NCBI RefSeq assembly: GCF_018812025.1 | Contig: NC_063054.1 | Coordinates: 24,271,142-24,335,141, forward strand | DNA from: Megalobrama amblycephala | Taxonomy: Eukaryota; Chordata; Actinopteri; Cypriniformes; Xenocyprididae | Direction: 5' to 3' | Length of the DNA stretch: 64,000 bases | Part shown: positions 1-10,461 of the stretch, one piece after another | Layout of the letters: each line of letters starts with the position of its first letter | Position numbering within the stretch: position 1 is the stretch's first letter | The notes under the pieces: model-generated | Databases searched by the model: none | Told to the model about the DNA's origin: nothing | Seen by the model: only the letters and a program-made list of their open reading frames with translations | Translations under genes and position numbers: made by a program

Positions 1-292
1 ACGCATGTGATTCGCGGATTAATTGCTAAGTTTAACCATGTCACGTCTAGTTTTGGTTTTGTTTCTTGTTCATGTTTCATGTCTTTTATTTTGAAATTTA
101 GTCACGTTTCCTGTTTGCCATGTGTTTCCCTTGCTCCACATGTACCTTACAATCATGTGATCATGTCTTGTGCTTCCCCTGTATGTGTCATGTGCTGATT
201 GGTTGTTTTGGTCATGTGTTCATTGTTTCATGTGTCACGTTTTGATTGGTTCACTGTGTTCAGGTGTGCCTTGTTAGTCATTAGCCTCTCTG

Positions 293-300
293 TATAAATA
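293..300 (+). promoter_or_regulatory. TATA box of the LTR-like element
   Basis: TATAAATA lies about 340 bp upstream of the only AATAAA in the element, the spacing expected of U3 promoter versus poly-A signal in an LTR. Transcription would start near 320-330. Confidence 0.4.
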
Positions 301-395
301 GCCCTCATGTTTCATTGTTCTCTTGTCTAGTATTGATGTTGTAACCATTGTTGGTGAGTTCCATGTTCATGTTTAGTTTATGCTTTGTACCTTGC

Positions 396-623
396 CAAGT
401 CTTTGTTCAAGTCTTTGTTCAAGTCTTTGTTCAAGTCTTTGTTCAAGTCTTTGTTCAAGTCTTTGTTCAAGTCTTTGTTCAAGTCTTTGTTCAAGTCTTT
501 GTTCAAGTCTTTGTTCAAGTCTTTGTTCAAGTCTTTGTTCAAGTCTTTGTTCAAGTCTTTGTTCAAGTCTTTGTTCAAGTCTTTGTTCAAGTCTTTGTTC
601 AAGTCTTTGTTCAAGTCTTTGTT
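396..623 (+). repeat. 12-bp minisatellite, 19 perfect copies of CAAGTCTTTGTT
   Basis: The unit CAAGTCTTTGTT repeats 19 times with no visible substitution, then breaks into CATGTTTTGTG. Because 12 is four codons and the unit has no stop in several frames, it creates artificial open frames on both strands; these are not genes. It lies between the TATA box and poly-A signal of the LTR-like element, so it would be inside the transcribed part. Perfect identity points to very recent expansion or homogenisation. Confidence 0.97.
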
Positions 624-640
624 CATGTTTTGTGATTGTA

Positions 641-646
641 AATAAA
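641..646 (+). other. Poly-A signal AATAAA of the LTR-like element
   Basis: AATAAA sits 18 bp after the minisatellite and about 46 bp before the TTACA end, as expected at the R/U5 part of an LTR. Confidence 0.4.
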
Positions 647-692
647 CTGCAGTTGGGTTCTTCAAGCTCGCCTCCAGATGACTTCCATTACA

Positions 693-1138
693 AAGCATCA
701 TATAGTGAAAGTTTATCATTTGCATGTACTTTTTCTTGCCAATTTACACATTCTGTTTACTTGCCTTTAATACTGATTGAACTTTATTAGCTAGGCTAGT
801 AGTTTTTGCTGTGGTATTTAAGAACTTAAAGTGGAAAGCAATGGAAAGCAAAGTTACAAACATAAATCATCATTCACTGACATCTTCCCATCTGGCATAG
901 CTCCCAAATCAAATATGGTGCAGGTTCATCCTAACATGAGAACCAATGGTGTTTGGTGTCAATGGTGACTAAGAACAGACACACAAAATATTTGAGAGGA
1001 AGTTCTGTGTGGTTTCAATATGATTGCTTAAAGCACTAATAAACACTAGACATTACCACTAATAAAGGAATTATTCTCTGTTTGAATAAAATGGAAACAC
1101 TCAAACTGAAAATACATTATAAACATTGAGCTTACTGA
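693..1138. other. Unassigned non-coding stretch
   Basis: AT-rich sequence with no meaningful open frame, recognisable repeat end or RNA gene. Confidence 0.6.
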
Positions 1139-1652
1139 ATTGACCGTTCGCAAAGACCTGCCCCCCCTTAGTTACTGTTGCTATGTCCGACAAGTCATGC
1201 CAATCTCTCGCCACGTATCATGTTCTCACGCAGTGAAAAATACATTGCAGAGCAAAGAGTACACTGACAACATGTCGACAGACAAGATAGAGCAGGTTAC
1301 TTTTGATATGAAACAAAGTCTCAATTTTCAAATGTTGTAATTTTTAAAGAAATTTAAACAATAAATACTGTTTTGTGGCTCTTTAATGCGTTGTGACAGA
1401 TCGCTGTAGCGCATCAGTTCAAGCGGCTCGTGAACCGATCATCTCTTCCTACTAGTTAATTTTTAACGTCAAAAAACCATGAATGAACATCATAAGGAAT
1501 GTTGTTTCAATTGCGGAAAGATGTCAGTACACACCATTTTTCAAGTTCAAGTCTACCTACGTTAATCTGCTACATTAAACTCCCCTGACTGCTTTGTCGG
1601 ACAAAATGACGTTCGACAATCAAACAATGACGTTTGACAATCAAGGGTCAAT
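1139..1652. mobile_element. Possible old DNA-transposon derivative
   Basis: The interval is richer in CpG words than its flanks and is bounded by short inverted ends (ATTGACC at the left, GGGTCAAT at the right). It carries GTCCGACAAG near the left and TTGTCGGACA near the right, roughly inverted copies. That layout suits a degraded terminal-inverted-repeat element. No second copy exists in the window and no target duplication is clear. The 66-codon frame at 1140-1340 inside it has no recognisable domain. Confidence 0.35.
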
Positions 1653-2656
1653 TAAGATGTTAAATTTATTATCTTTTTCATTGCTGTACCAGAATAAACA
1701 GATCCTGGTACAGATGTCTCAATTGGAGCATGTCATAAGTGAGATCTGTATTTGATCTGAAGAAAGTTTCCATGAGCTCTCTGTCAGAGCGCTGCAAAAC
1801 TCTTTTCGGCTTCATACAGCCGTCAAACTCTCAGAACAATAGTGATGCCTTTGAAAGGCGGTGTTACACTAGGACAATCTATACCTGCTTCTCACAACCC
1901 AGCCACACGCGCACACTCCCAAATTTTAATAACAAAGCGCCATTCAAGCAGACTTGGCAGCAGCAGCAGAAGCAGCATTTTCCATTCCGAGACAAGACTA
2001 CAGATGTGATAGTTTCTGTGTGGCTTTCAGTTTCAAATGTTAAAGTGAAGTATGATTGTTAGATGGAATGCTGTACCTTCTCAAATCCCCATAGTGCATT
2101 AAATATACATGATTATATTACAGTAAAAGCATGTAGGCGCTGCAATTGATTATATAATTCATAATTAATCACATGAAACAATAAAAAGGTAAACATCTTA
2201 ATAACAATTTCATGTTTTGACTCATTATGGCTTTCAACTGTGTTAGAAGTTTAAATGAGATATTGAGATACAAAAACAGACAACTCAATACAAAGGAGTT
2301 TGTAAATGCAGAAAGAACAAAATTGCTTATTATTCTAAAGCAGTAACCAAAGGAGCATGCATGCCAATATTTTCCAATGTGTAGTCTCCGAGCACAATAA
2401 TAAATAGCTCAGTTCATTTTAATCTAGTGATTTTGACCTTATTTTCTCTCCAGTACAATATATCTGACTAAATCAGCATGCTCAGTAATGCTTTTACATT
2501 AAAGTGCATTTAATTAGAAAGAAACTCCCTGAGGATCATTCTCTGTGCATAACCCAGCTAATACATATTTAATAGGAAAACTGCATGTCACTCTCTTAAT
2601 GGGTTTTCAACAATCCTTGGATTCATGATATTATACTGAAACAGTCATTCAAAGCC

Positions 2657-2693
<37 letters not shown>

Positions 2694-4104
2694 AATGTAA
2701 GAACATATTTAAAGCTATTTAATGTAGATAACCAAGCAAAAACCTGTCTTTCTCAGTCTGAGAGATATTTCTCAGACTGGTACATATACATTTTTGGTAC
2801 ATACCAAAGTATTGAAATGAGCTGTGAAATTCAGCAGAAGACTTTGACCTTGGGGAAATAGGCCTACTTGGTCTAAACAATTATGTGTTTATTGTGCGTT
2901 ATGTTTCAATTTCAATTAAAAGACACTGATGTGGTTCTGTGATTCACTAATACAAAGTGCCAGAAGAGAATTCAGCTTTAATTTCCTTAGTGTGCTCAAT
3001 ACTATAAAAACCAGTATCACATAGCGGTATTAAATGTTAATACAGCAACATGGGAAACTCCATTACAATTTCTAAGCCTCCCATATAAACATCAGTTAGG
3101 CTGTCTGGTCTCATTTTTCCAAAACCAAAGAGTGAGTAAGACAGCTTGAATCAGCAGCTCTGAGAAAACGTATGAGCTTCCTCTGAGCCGAACCCAAACC
3201 CAAGAGGCATCATCATACACAGAGATATGACACTCATGAATAATTAATCATCCTAAATGAATAATCAGTATCACATAATGAGTACAGATAAATATTCATT
3301 AACTCTACGAGACAAGGAAGTGATTGGAGACCGCATTGGTTTCTCAGGGGGTGTCGAACCAAAACAACATCAAAGTGAAAGTTTAACAGAAAGAAAAATC
3401 ATATGGTCAAACACGACTACGCTGCACAGTTGGATTGCTTTCTTCAGTAATCTCTCTCTTTCCTGCTCACACGCCTCTCTTTCCCTCCCTTTTTCCCAGT
3501 CTCATTAGCTTGTAAAGCCTGTAGAAATATTGCACTGAGACTGACCTATAAATCTGATATTGCAGAAATAGGATGATGCCTGTTTAAAATTATTACTCTA
3601 CTTCTGCAGAAGAAAGAAGGACTCATATGACAGCGATGTTGGGCATGCTCATAATTACTTCCTGGTGAGAGGTTAGCTAAAAAAGATTTAATGGCCAACA
3701 GGTCAAAGAGATTCCAACTGGTTGGATGTTCATTCCTTTAGTACTGCTTAACATTTGCATTTTTGCAAATTGCAATGATTAATTTTCAGCATCGCCAATA
3801 TGTAGAATACCAAGCAATTTGTGCCCTTTATTAACACAGTAATTTGTTGTTGGTACACACTAAGATGATGGTTGGAATAGAATTCTATTGAGGCTCCAAC
3901 AGATGGCATTGGAGTATTAACTGAGCAACAACAAATAGCCTTAAATTAGCATCTAGGACAAGGGAATTGGCTGCAGTTTTACATGGGTTAAAGTATTTTA
4001 CACCAGTGTTTCCAAATCTTTTTTGTCCCCTGAATTCTCACAGCCTCATTAGTAAGGCTCAAGTACCCCTTCATCAACACAAAATAAGAAATGTGTTTGT
4101 TTAA
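1653..4104. other. Unassigned non-coding stretch
   Basis: Ordinary AT-rich sequence apart from a TG microsatellite. The frames at 1739-2062 and 3257-3508 have no domain, no splice context and no composition shift, so I do not call them genes. Confidence 0.6.
2661..2689 (+). repeat. (TG)n microsatellite
   Basis: Nearly pure TG dinucleotide run of about 14 units, with one TATG at its left edge. Confidence 0.95.
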
Positions 4105-4131
4105 TTAATAATAATAATAGTAATAATAATT
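4105..4131 (+). repeat. (TAA)n microsatellite, left half of a split tract
   Basis: Imperfect TAA/ATA repeats. A matching tract lies at 4807-4823. The element between them seems to have inserted into one SINE tail and split it. Confidence 0.8.
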
Positions 4132-4213
4132 AAAGCTGCAAGCAGCGATGAAAGGGCCCTCACACCTGGGGCCACCACCACCCAGTGACCTTAGGAAAAC
4201 AGTGAATAGTGGA

Positions 4214-4320
4214 TTTCATGAGTTTTCGACCATGTTTAGGCCCTAAAAATGCGATTCATTTCGGAGAAGAATAATAATTAACTGAGCAATTACAATAGGG
4301 TCCTCACACCATCGGGCCCT
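4214..4320 (+). repeat. Direct repeat, copy 1
   Basis: Runs from TTTCATGAGTTTTC through CATGTTTAGGCCCT to AATAGGGTCCTCACACCA. It is repeated with about ten differences at 4690-4806. The pair flanks the tandem array, which suggests internal duplication of the element's 3' part. Confidence 0.85.
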
Positions 4321-4329
4321 AAAAAACCT

Positions 4330-4650
4330 TAAACTAACCTTCTGGAAATGTTATAATAACATTATAAGATCATTAGATTAACATTAGAATAACATTATAC
4401 AAACCAAAAACTAACATTCTGGGAACGTTAGATTAATGTTAGAATAACGTTATACAAACCAAAAACTAATGTTCTGGGAAAGTTAGATTAAAGTTAGAAT
4501 AACATTCCGGGAACATTAGATTAATGTTAGAAAAAAACTAACGTTCTGGGAATGTTAGATTAACGCTAGAATAATGTTCTGGGAACCAAAAACTAACATT
4601 CTGGGAACGTTAGAATAATGTTAAAATAACGTTATACAAACCATAACCTG
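4330..4650 (+). repeat. Degenerate minisatellite, units of about 55 bp
   Basis: About six diverged units share AAACCAAAAACTAACATTC, TGGGAACGTTAGATT and AGAATAACGTTATAC. Unit lengths vary because some copies have lost the middle part. Confidence 0.8.
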
Positions 4651-4689
4651 TTCTGACAAATTTTCACCACTTCTGGCGTGTGTGCAAAG

Positions 4690-4806
4690 TTTCATGAGTT
4701 TTCAAGCATGTTTAGGCCCTCAAATATGCAATTCATTTCAGAGAAGAAGAAGAATTGACTGAGCAATTACAATAGGGTCCTCACACCACTGGTGCTCGGG
4801 GCCTAA
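4690..4806 (+). repeat. Direct repeat, copy 2
   Basis: Second copy of the block at 4214-4320. It forms the 3' end of the element and has an extra GGTGCTCGG before the closing TAA tract. Confidence 0.85.
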
Positions 4807-5361
4807 TAATAATAATAATAATTTGTTACATTTATATAGCACTTTTCTGGGTACTCAAAGCGCTTTACCTATGGAAGAGGGAATCTCCTCAACCACCACC
4901 AATGTGCAGCATCCACCTGGATGATATGACGGCAGCCATATTGTGCCATAACGCCCTCCACACACCAGTTTATCGGTGGAGAGGAGGATATATGGGGATG
5001 ATTAGGAGGCCATGATGGACAGAGGCCAAAAGGCAAATTTGGCCAGGATGCCGGGGTTACACCCCTACTCTTTTCTAAGGACATCCTGGGATTTTTAATG
5101 CCCACAGAGAATCAGGACCTCGGTTTAACATCTCATCCGAAGGGATGTGCTTTTTGACAGCATTGTGTCCCCATCACTATACAGGAGTTTTAGGACCCAC
5201 ACAGGCCACAGGGTGAGCACCCCCTGCTGGCCTCACTTACACCTCTTCAAGCTGCAACCTATCTTTCCCAGGAGGTCTCTCATCCAGGTACTAACCAGGC
5301 TCAAACCTGCTTAGCTTTAGTGGGCAACCAGTCTTGGGCTACAGGGTGATATGGCTGCTGT
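4807..5361 (-). mobile_element. 5S-rRNA-derived SINE (SINE3-like), full or nearly full length
   Basis: Read on the minus strand, the element starts near 5361 with about 100 bp resembling 5S rRNA. GCCATATCACCCTGTAG matches the 5S start, AAGCTAAGCAGG is the box A region, CCTGGTTAGTACCTGG is the intermediate region, and GGATGAGAGACCTCC is box C with one change. A central body follows, then a tail AAAGCGCTTTGAGTACCCAG..GTGCTATATAAATGTAA and (ATT)n. A 5S head plus conserved tail is the SINE3 design known from zebrafish. The length of about 555 bp suits that class. Any open frame here (e.g. 4869-5105) is a shadow. Confidence 0.85.
5262..5361 (-). promoter_or_regulatory. 5S-rRNA-like internal pol III promoter of the SINE
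   Basis: Box A (complement of 5306-5317) and box C (complement of 5274-5285) lie in the order and spacing of the 5S internal control region. Box C has A for G at one position. This is not a functional 5S gene, because sequence upstream of box A diverges and it runs into the SINE body. Confidence 0.7.
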
Positions 5362-6175
5362 CAAGTAAATCCTACACCAAATTTCTTTCATCCATGCTAT
5401 CAAATGGATTAATAATCTGTCAAATGCCAAAACAAATTTCTAAATAATAATAATAATAATAATAATAAAACATAGAAATCAATAAATAATTGCATGCACT
5501 AAAATGCAAAATTAGCATTATATATTTCCAATTTCTTTTTCAGGAGAAAGGATTAAATTTCATATAATCTAATTATGCTTCTTCCTAAGGTTAAAGCTAC
5601 TTTACACAACTTTTTTGTTTTACAATTATTAACCTATTTTTTCAAACAGGAGCAAATGATAGATAGAAACTGCTTTAAGCACTAAGTGGAGAAAAGGTTC
5701 ATTAAAATTAGGTTCATTCTTGGAATGAAACCAAGCCTGAAGGAGGAATCTCTCGTCACTTCAAAACAAAAGACATTATTGAAAAAAAAAAACTGGAGAA
5801 AAAGCTCTGCTTATCCTTCCTTTCTCCCTGAAGGCTTCTTTAATTATTTTCATCCATTCCTCTAAATCCTCTGGTGATTTGTGCCTGGTGACATCATGCA
5901 AAATGGATGAGAGCAGTCGAGGTGGCATGCTAAGCACTTATTCAGTTTCCACAGGAAAATCACATTCACGTCAAATGATGATGTATTACAGATGAGGGAT
6001 GCTGGAGAGCAAGCGAAGGGGAGTATTGAGTATTGTTACATGGTTAAACAATGTGTTTATTGCTGGAGCAGAGGGTTAGGATTGCAAGTCAGCAACTGAT
6101 ATAACCTAAACAATGTAAATATTCAGCAAATCAGCATGGCTAGATGTAAGACAGAATATTTCATAAAAACCAAGT
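5362..6175. other. Unassigned non-coding stretch
   Basis: AT-rich, with a short (AAT)n tract near 5442-5466. No gene or repeat end recognised. Confidence 0.6.
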
Positions 6176-6183
6176 GTCCATGA

Positions 6184-6632
6184 TAGTGTTGTCAAAAGTA
6201 CCGACCGCGATACCAAGGCGGTACTGAAATATTAAAAATGTGATGCTTTAAGTGCTTTTGAGCAGATTCGTAAACACCTCTGATTGGCAATTGTGTTCAC
6301 ATGCTCATCAGATATGTCTGTGATTGGCCACAATGATCAACGCTTTAAAAAAATGTTGTAAATAGACATCAATCTTTACTGAGCGCTTACACAGATACAA
6401 TGATAGATGCCTGCTTTCAAATGCTTCCGCTTTCAAATTCAAACACTTCCGTGTGCTTTCAAAAGCTCCTGTGCGTTGATCATTGTAGCCAATCACAAAC
6501 ATATCTGATGAGCGCGTGAACACAAAGGCCAATCAGAGGTGTTTACGAATCTGCTCAACAGCACTCAAAGAGTTACATTTTTAAAATTTTAGCACTGACT
6601 TGGTATCACAGTCGGTACTTTTGACAACACTA
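6184..6632. mobile_element. hAT-type MITE with perfect 8-bp target duplication
   Basis: The ends are inverted copies, TAGTGTTGTCAAAAGTACCG at left and its complement at right. GTCCATGA is duplicated exactly at 6176-6183 and 6633-6640. A TAG-type terminus plus 8-bp duplication is the hAT signature. The inverted homology extends inward about 150 bp on each side (AGCAGATTCGTAAACACC on both), so the element is mostly a long hairpin. Non-coding. A second copy, broken by nested insertions, lies at 42247-44544. Confidence 0.9.
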
Positions 6633-6804
6633 GTCCATGATATCACTAAGTAAAGGTGAATATGAACCCAAACCAGCATTATAAAAAGGCCTCCTGGAAG
6701 CTTGAAGTTTTTAGACAGCCCACTGATGAACTGATTTTCAAAATGTGCATCTAATTTAAGTAACTAACTACTTGATATTTCGGATACACATCATAATTTG
6801 GCCC

Positions 6805-7222
6805 TTATTTAGCAAGGATGCATTAAATTGATCAAAAGTGACAGTAAAGACATTTATAATGTCACAAAAGATTTCCATTTCAAATAAATGCTGTTCTTTT
6901 GAACTTTCTATTCATCAAAGAATCTTGAATAAAAATGTCATGGTTTCACACGAAATATTAAGCAGAACAACATTCATAATAATAAGAAATGTTTCTTGAC
7001 AAAATCAGCATATTAGAATGATTTCTGAAGGATCATGTGACACTGAAAACTGGAGTAATGATGCTGAAAATTCAGCTTTACTATCATAGGAAATGACATT
7101 TTAAAATATATTAAATATAAAACCATTCTTGTAAATTGTAAGAATATTTCACAAAATTACTGTTTTTACTGAGTTATCAAATAAACGTAGCCTCAGTTAT
7201 CAAACGTTTGAATGGTACTGCA
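6805..7222 (+). mobile_element. Non-autonomous TIR element of a five-copy family (family K), right end intact
   Basis: The copy runs from TTATTTAGCAAGGATGCATT through ATTTCTGAAGGATCATGTGA to AATAAACGTAGCC and ends near CAAACGTTTGAATGGTACTG. Relatives are at 22650-22990 (minus), 30443-30502, 36005-36193 and 50653-51035. The left end seen at 50653 (CTATTGTTCAAAAGTTTG) is roughly the inverted complement of this copy's right end, which suggests terminal inverted repeats. No coding capacity. Confidence 0.75.
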
Positions 7223-9495
7223 TATAATTTATTATATTATTTAGTAAATTAAACAAAGATTGTATAGGATTTATGTATATTTATTTATAAACATATTCCT
7301 TTACTAAATAATAAATACATATGGAACGAGTATGTATCTGTGTGGTGTCTTATTAGCATAGAAGCTGGCATACCAACTTTATATTTGTGTGTGGTGAGGA
7401 CGGTTAGTGTTAGATGTAAGTACACACTTGTCTGTATTGGTCTGCGCTCCCCTGTGGTGTGGGCGAAGGAGGACCGAGAACAGGACACACGGATCAGTCA
7501 GTTTAGTGCTAGTGTGTTAATGTGAAGCAGCATGGGGTTACAGCTAGCAGAAACAGTGGAACAGTCTGGGGCTCTGGATCGCTCATTCAGATCAATAATT
7601 AAACAGCAGACATGCACTAATGAGGACCTGATGCTATTTAGGACATAACACTTCAGCTTGGGAAAGATGCTCAAACATACAGACTAACATAGTTTCTGCT
7701 AAAATCTCTCAGTGTCTAAAACGTTTTCAATCGCATTTTCTTTTTAATGCCCACCTCTTTCTCTTTTTCCCCCTCCTGTTTTCAACCCATTCATCTTTGA
7801 AGCTTGACAGTCTTTGTAATTCTCTCTCCACACTTTCTTTTTGAGGACTGAATTGCTTTTGAAGGCTCTTAAAATCCTGTTATACTCTCCAAGGACGGAT
7901 TATTATTACAGAATATTACTTTTGGCAAATGTGCAGGAAAAAATAGGTCAAATTCATTGTAACTAATAGTATAAAAATAAATGTAGACTATTAACAGTCC
8001 TAAGTGATAATCTTTTCCTGCTAGCTTCTGCATGCTTAATGAATCTGGAAAGCAGCAGATAACGTATTGATATGTCTTCTGAAGGAGGAAGTTGACCACA
8101 GCAATAAGGAAGGTTACTGACCACATCCATCACGGCACCAGGCCTCAGTCTCTCCTCCTCAGTTTAATGGGACTCGTTAATCAGACTGGAGTCCCGTCCA
8201 TGACAAAGATCTGTCTGACATTGACAAATTCACCTTTACAACTGAAAATAATGACACAGCAAGTGCTTATAGATACGCATGGCAGCCTATGATATGTCAT
8301 GTACATTATGACAAGCCATTGTAATAGACTGTAATAGTTGATTGACGGCACACAGGAGCGTTTTTATCTGAAGTTGTTGCTTAAGAAATATTCCCAAATA
8401 GCAAAAGTAAAAGGCTTTTGTGACAACTGAAAACCATCTATCAAGACGACTATTTACCAGTCAAACAAGTAAAAAAGTCAAACTTTCACTTAATAAAAAC
8501 TGAAATGATTATGATTATTTCACACTTTATTTAGACGGTGTTATTGTTTTAAATAGTTTTAAAATGCAATAATTAATATTTTTATTATGTATTTTGATAT
8601 TGTAGTGAACAGCAGACATGATGGCACCAGAGCTTAAGACAAAAGAGTGATAGGACCCTCAACGACAACTAAATGACGACTGTAATCAGGACTGCCAAAG
8701 GTGGAGGGCAGGAAAGATGACATCAACGGCCCACTGATCACAGGCTGATCTCATCATAAATTGCCTTTGTTCACCTCAGTCCTCCATGCTGAATGGCGTG
8801 AATGGCCATGGACTCCTAGGGCTGCCAAACCGGTTCTGGCTAGAGCACAGCAAGAACAAAGAAATGCACCAAAAGAAAGACAATTTCTATACATATTGGC
8901 TTGAAACCACAAAAATGGACAGGAATACTGTAAGGAACATATCCTATATGTCTTTTTACTCATCCAAGAAACTGTGCGCACACAGTGGAAACCACACCTG
9001 GAATAAAAGCCAATGCAATCGCACCCACTGAGACAGAAATGTGATACTTCAACCAATACACATCAAGCCTGGACTCTATGAGTTCAGAACACTGCCACAA
9101 GGACTTTGAGAAAGGTTTGAAAAAGAAATAAAGCATTTCCATTTTTGGCATTAGGTTGTTGCTATTTGAGATTGCTATTTGTGTAGAGACTGTTTACCTA
9201 GGGTCAGCGTATACAGATAGATTCACCAGACACGTTATTTGTATTCATAGTAAAACTTATTTACTATTTCATACCAGCATCCAGAAAAACCACAATTGAC
9301 TCCCCCATAGACTGCTAATTACCCATTCATTGCTTCGTCCAATTCGTTGCTCGTCTATTTGGCATTCATTTTGTTAGCGTCCATTTGTGTAGTAGTTTGT
9401 AGTTTCTATTTGATTATTGATTCAATTTTCTTAGTAGTTTAGTCATTTTCCTTAGTAGTATTTAGTGAGTGTGATATTTTACTCTTGTATATCTT
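7223..9495. other. Unassigned non-coding stretch
   Basis: No gene recognised. Opposite-strand short frames around 7285-7525 and 8754-9151 overlap each other in several frames and carry no domain. Confidence 0.6.
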
Positions 9496-9503
9496 TTTGT
9501 TAA

Positions 9504-10457
9504 AGGTGCCCTCGAATGAAACATTGAATTTATCTTGGCATTGTTAAATAACAAGAGTTCAGTACATGGAAATGACATACAGTGAGTCTCAAACTCCATT
9601 GTTTCCTCCTTTTTATATAAATCTCATTTGTTTAAAAGACCTCAGAAGAACAGGCGAATCTCAACATAACAGTCGGGGTGTACGCCCCCAATATTTGCAT
9701 ATGCCAGCCCACGTTTCCAACATTATAAAAGGCATTAGACAAGGGCAGCCAGTATTAACGTCTGGATGTGCACAACCAAATCATCAGACTAGGTAAGCAA
9801 GCAAGAACAATAGCGAAAAATGGCAGATGGAGCAATAATAACTGACATGATCCATGATAACATGATATTTTTAGTGATATTTGTAAACTGTCTTTCTACA
9901 TGTTTCGTTAGCATGTTGCTAATGTACTGTTAAATGTGGTTAAAGTTACCATCGGTTAGTACTGTATTCACGTAGACAAGAGCCGTCGCTATTTTCATTT
10001 TTAAACACTTGCAATCTGTATAATTCATAAACACAACTTCATTCTTTATAAATCTCTCCAACAGTGTAGCATTAGCCGTTAGCCATGGAGCACTATCAAA
10101 CTCATTCAAAATCAGAAGTAAACAATATAACAGTATACAATACTCACATAATCCGACGCATGCATGCCGCATGCATGACGAACACTTTGTAAAGATCCAT
10201 TTTGAGGGTTATATTAGCTGTGTAAACTTTGTTAAGGCACTGTTCAAGGCAAGCGCGAGCTCTGTGGGCGTGGACCACGGGATTTAAAGGGGCCGCAGCA
10301 TAAAATCGGCGTGTTTATAATGATGCCCCAAAATAGGCAGTTAAAAAAATTTATAAAAAAAAATCTATGGGGTATTTTGATCTGAAACTTCACAGACACA
10401 TTCAGGGGACACCTTAGATTTGTATTACATCTTTTAAAAACATAATCTAGGGCACCT
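9504..10457 (+). mobile_element. TTAA-flanked MITE (AGGTGCCC family), copy A
   Basis: It begins AGGTGCCCTCGAAT and ends ATAATCTAGGGCACCT, short inverted ends, with TTAA at 9500-9503 and 10458-10461. The same family occurs inverted at 12723-13680 and, broken by insertion, at 42520-44384. TTAA duplications are made by piggyBac and Kolobok transposases. Shared terminal sequence with the THAP-bearing element at 42652-43959 favours Kolobok. Its last ~95 bp (GGGGTATTTTGATCTGAAAC onward) are common to that element. No transposase remains. Confidence 0.85.
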
Positions 10458-10461
10458 TTAA

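Larger units (their letters stand above)
1..692 (+). mobile_element. Probable solo LTR (retrotransposon long terminal repeat), left edge at or before the window start
   Basis: The stretch has the order of parts expected of an LTR: a T-rich upstream part full of CATGT/CATGTTT words, a TATA box at 293-300, a body with a minisatellite, a poly-A signal at 641-646, and an end in TTACA at 688-692. LTRs normally end in CA. No primer-binding site or gag/pol follows, so it would be a solo LTR. I think the style (AATAAACTGC shortly before a TTACA end) resembles fish Gypsy-type LTRs, but that is from general familiarity. The 5' TG end is not identified. It could instead be another promoter-bearing repeat. 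Confidence 0.45.
4132..4806 (+). mobile_element. Interspersed repeat (AAAGCTGCAAGCAGCG type) with internal tandem repeats
   Basis: It begins TAAAGCTGCAAGCAGCGATG and ends GGTGCTCGGGGCC, with TAA tracts on both sides. I recognise this start as a very common cyprinid repeat flanked by TAA runs, but cannot name its class. Two internal features are visible. A block of about 107 bp is present twice (4214-4320 and 4690-4806). Between the copies is a degenerate tandem array of roughly 55-bp units built on CTGGGAACGTTAGATTAATG. No coding potential. Confidence 0.65.

Noticed and set aside
396..623. CRISPR-like regular repeat array
   Set aside because: Units are 12 bp with no spacers, in vertebrate-type DNA. 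It is a minisatellite.
348..790. Long open frames of repeated peptides (FVQV, SLCS, KSLF and, on the minus strand, NKDL)
   Set aside because: The 12-bp unit is a multiple of three without stops in these frames, so open frames on both strands are automatic. The array lies in an LTR-like repeat.
4869..5105. 78-codon minus-strand open frame
   Set aside because: It lies wholly inside the SINE body.
5262..5361. 5S rRNA gene
   Set aside because: Only the internal control region and nearby parts match. The sequence continues into a SINE body and simple-repeat tail.
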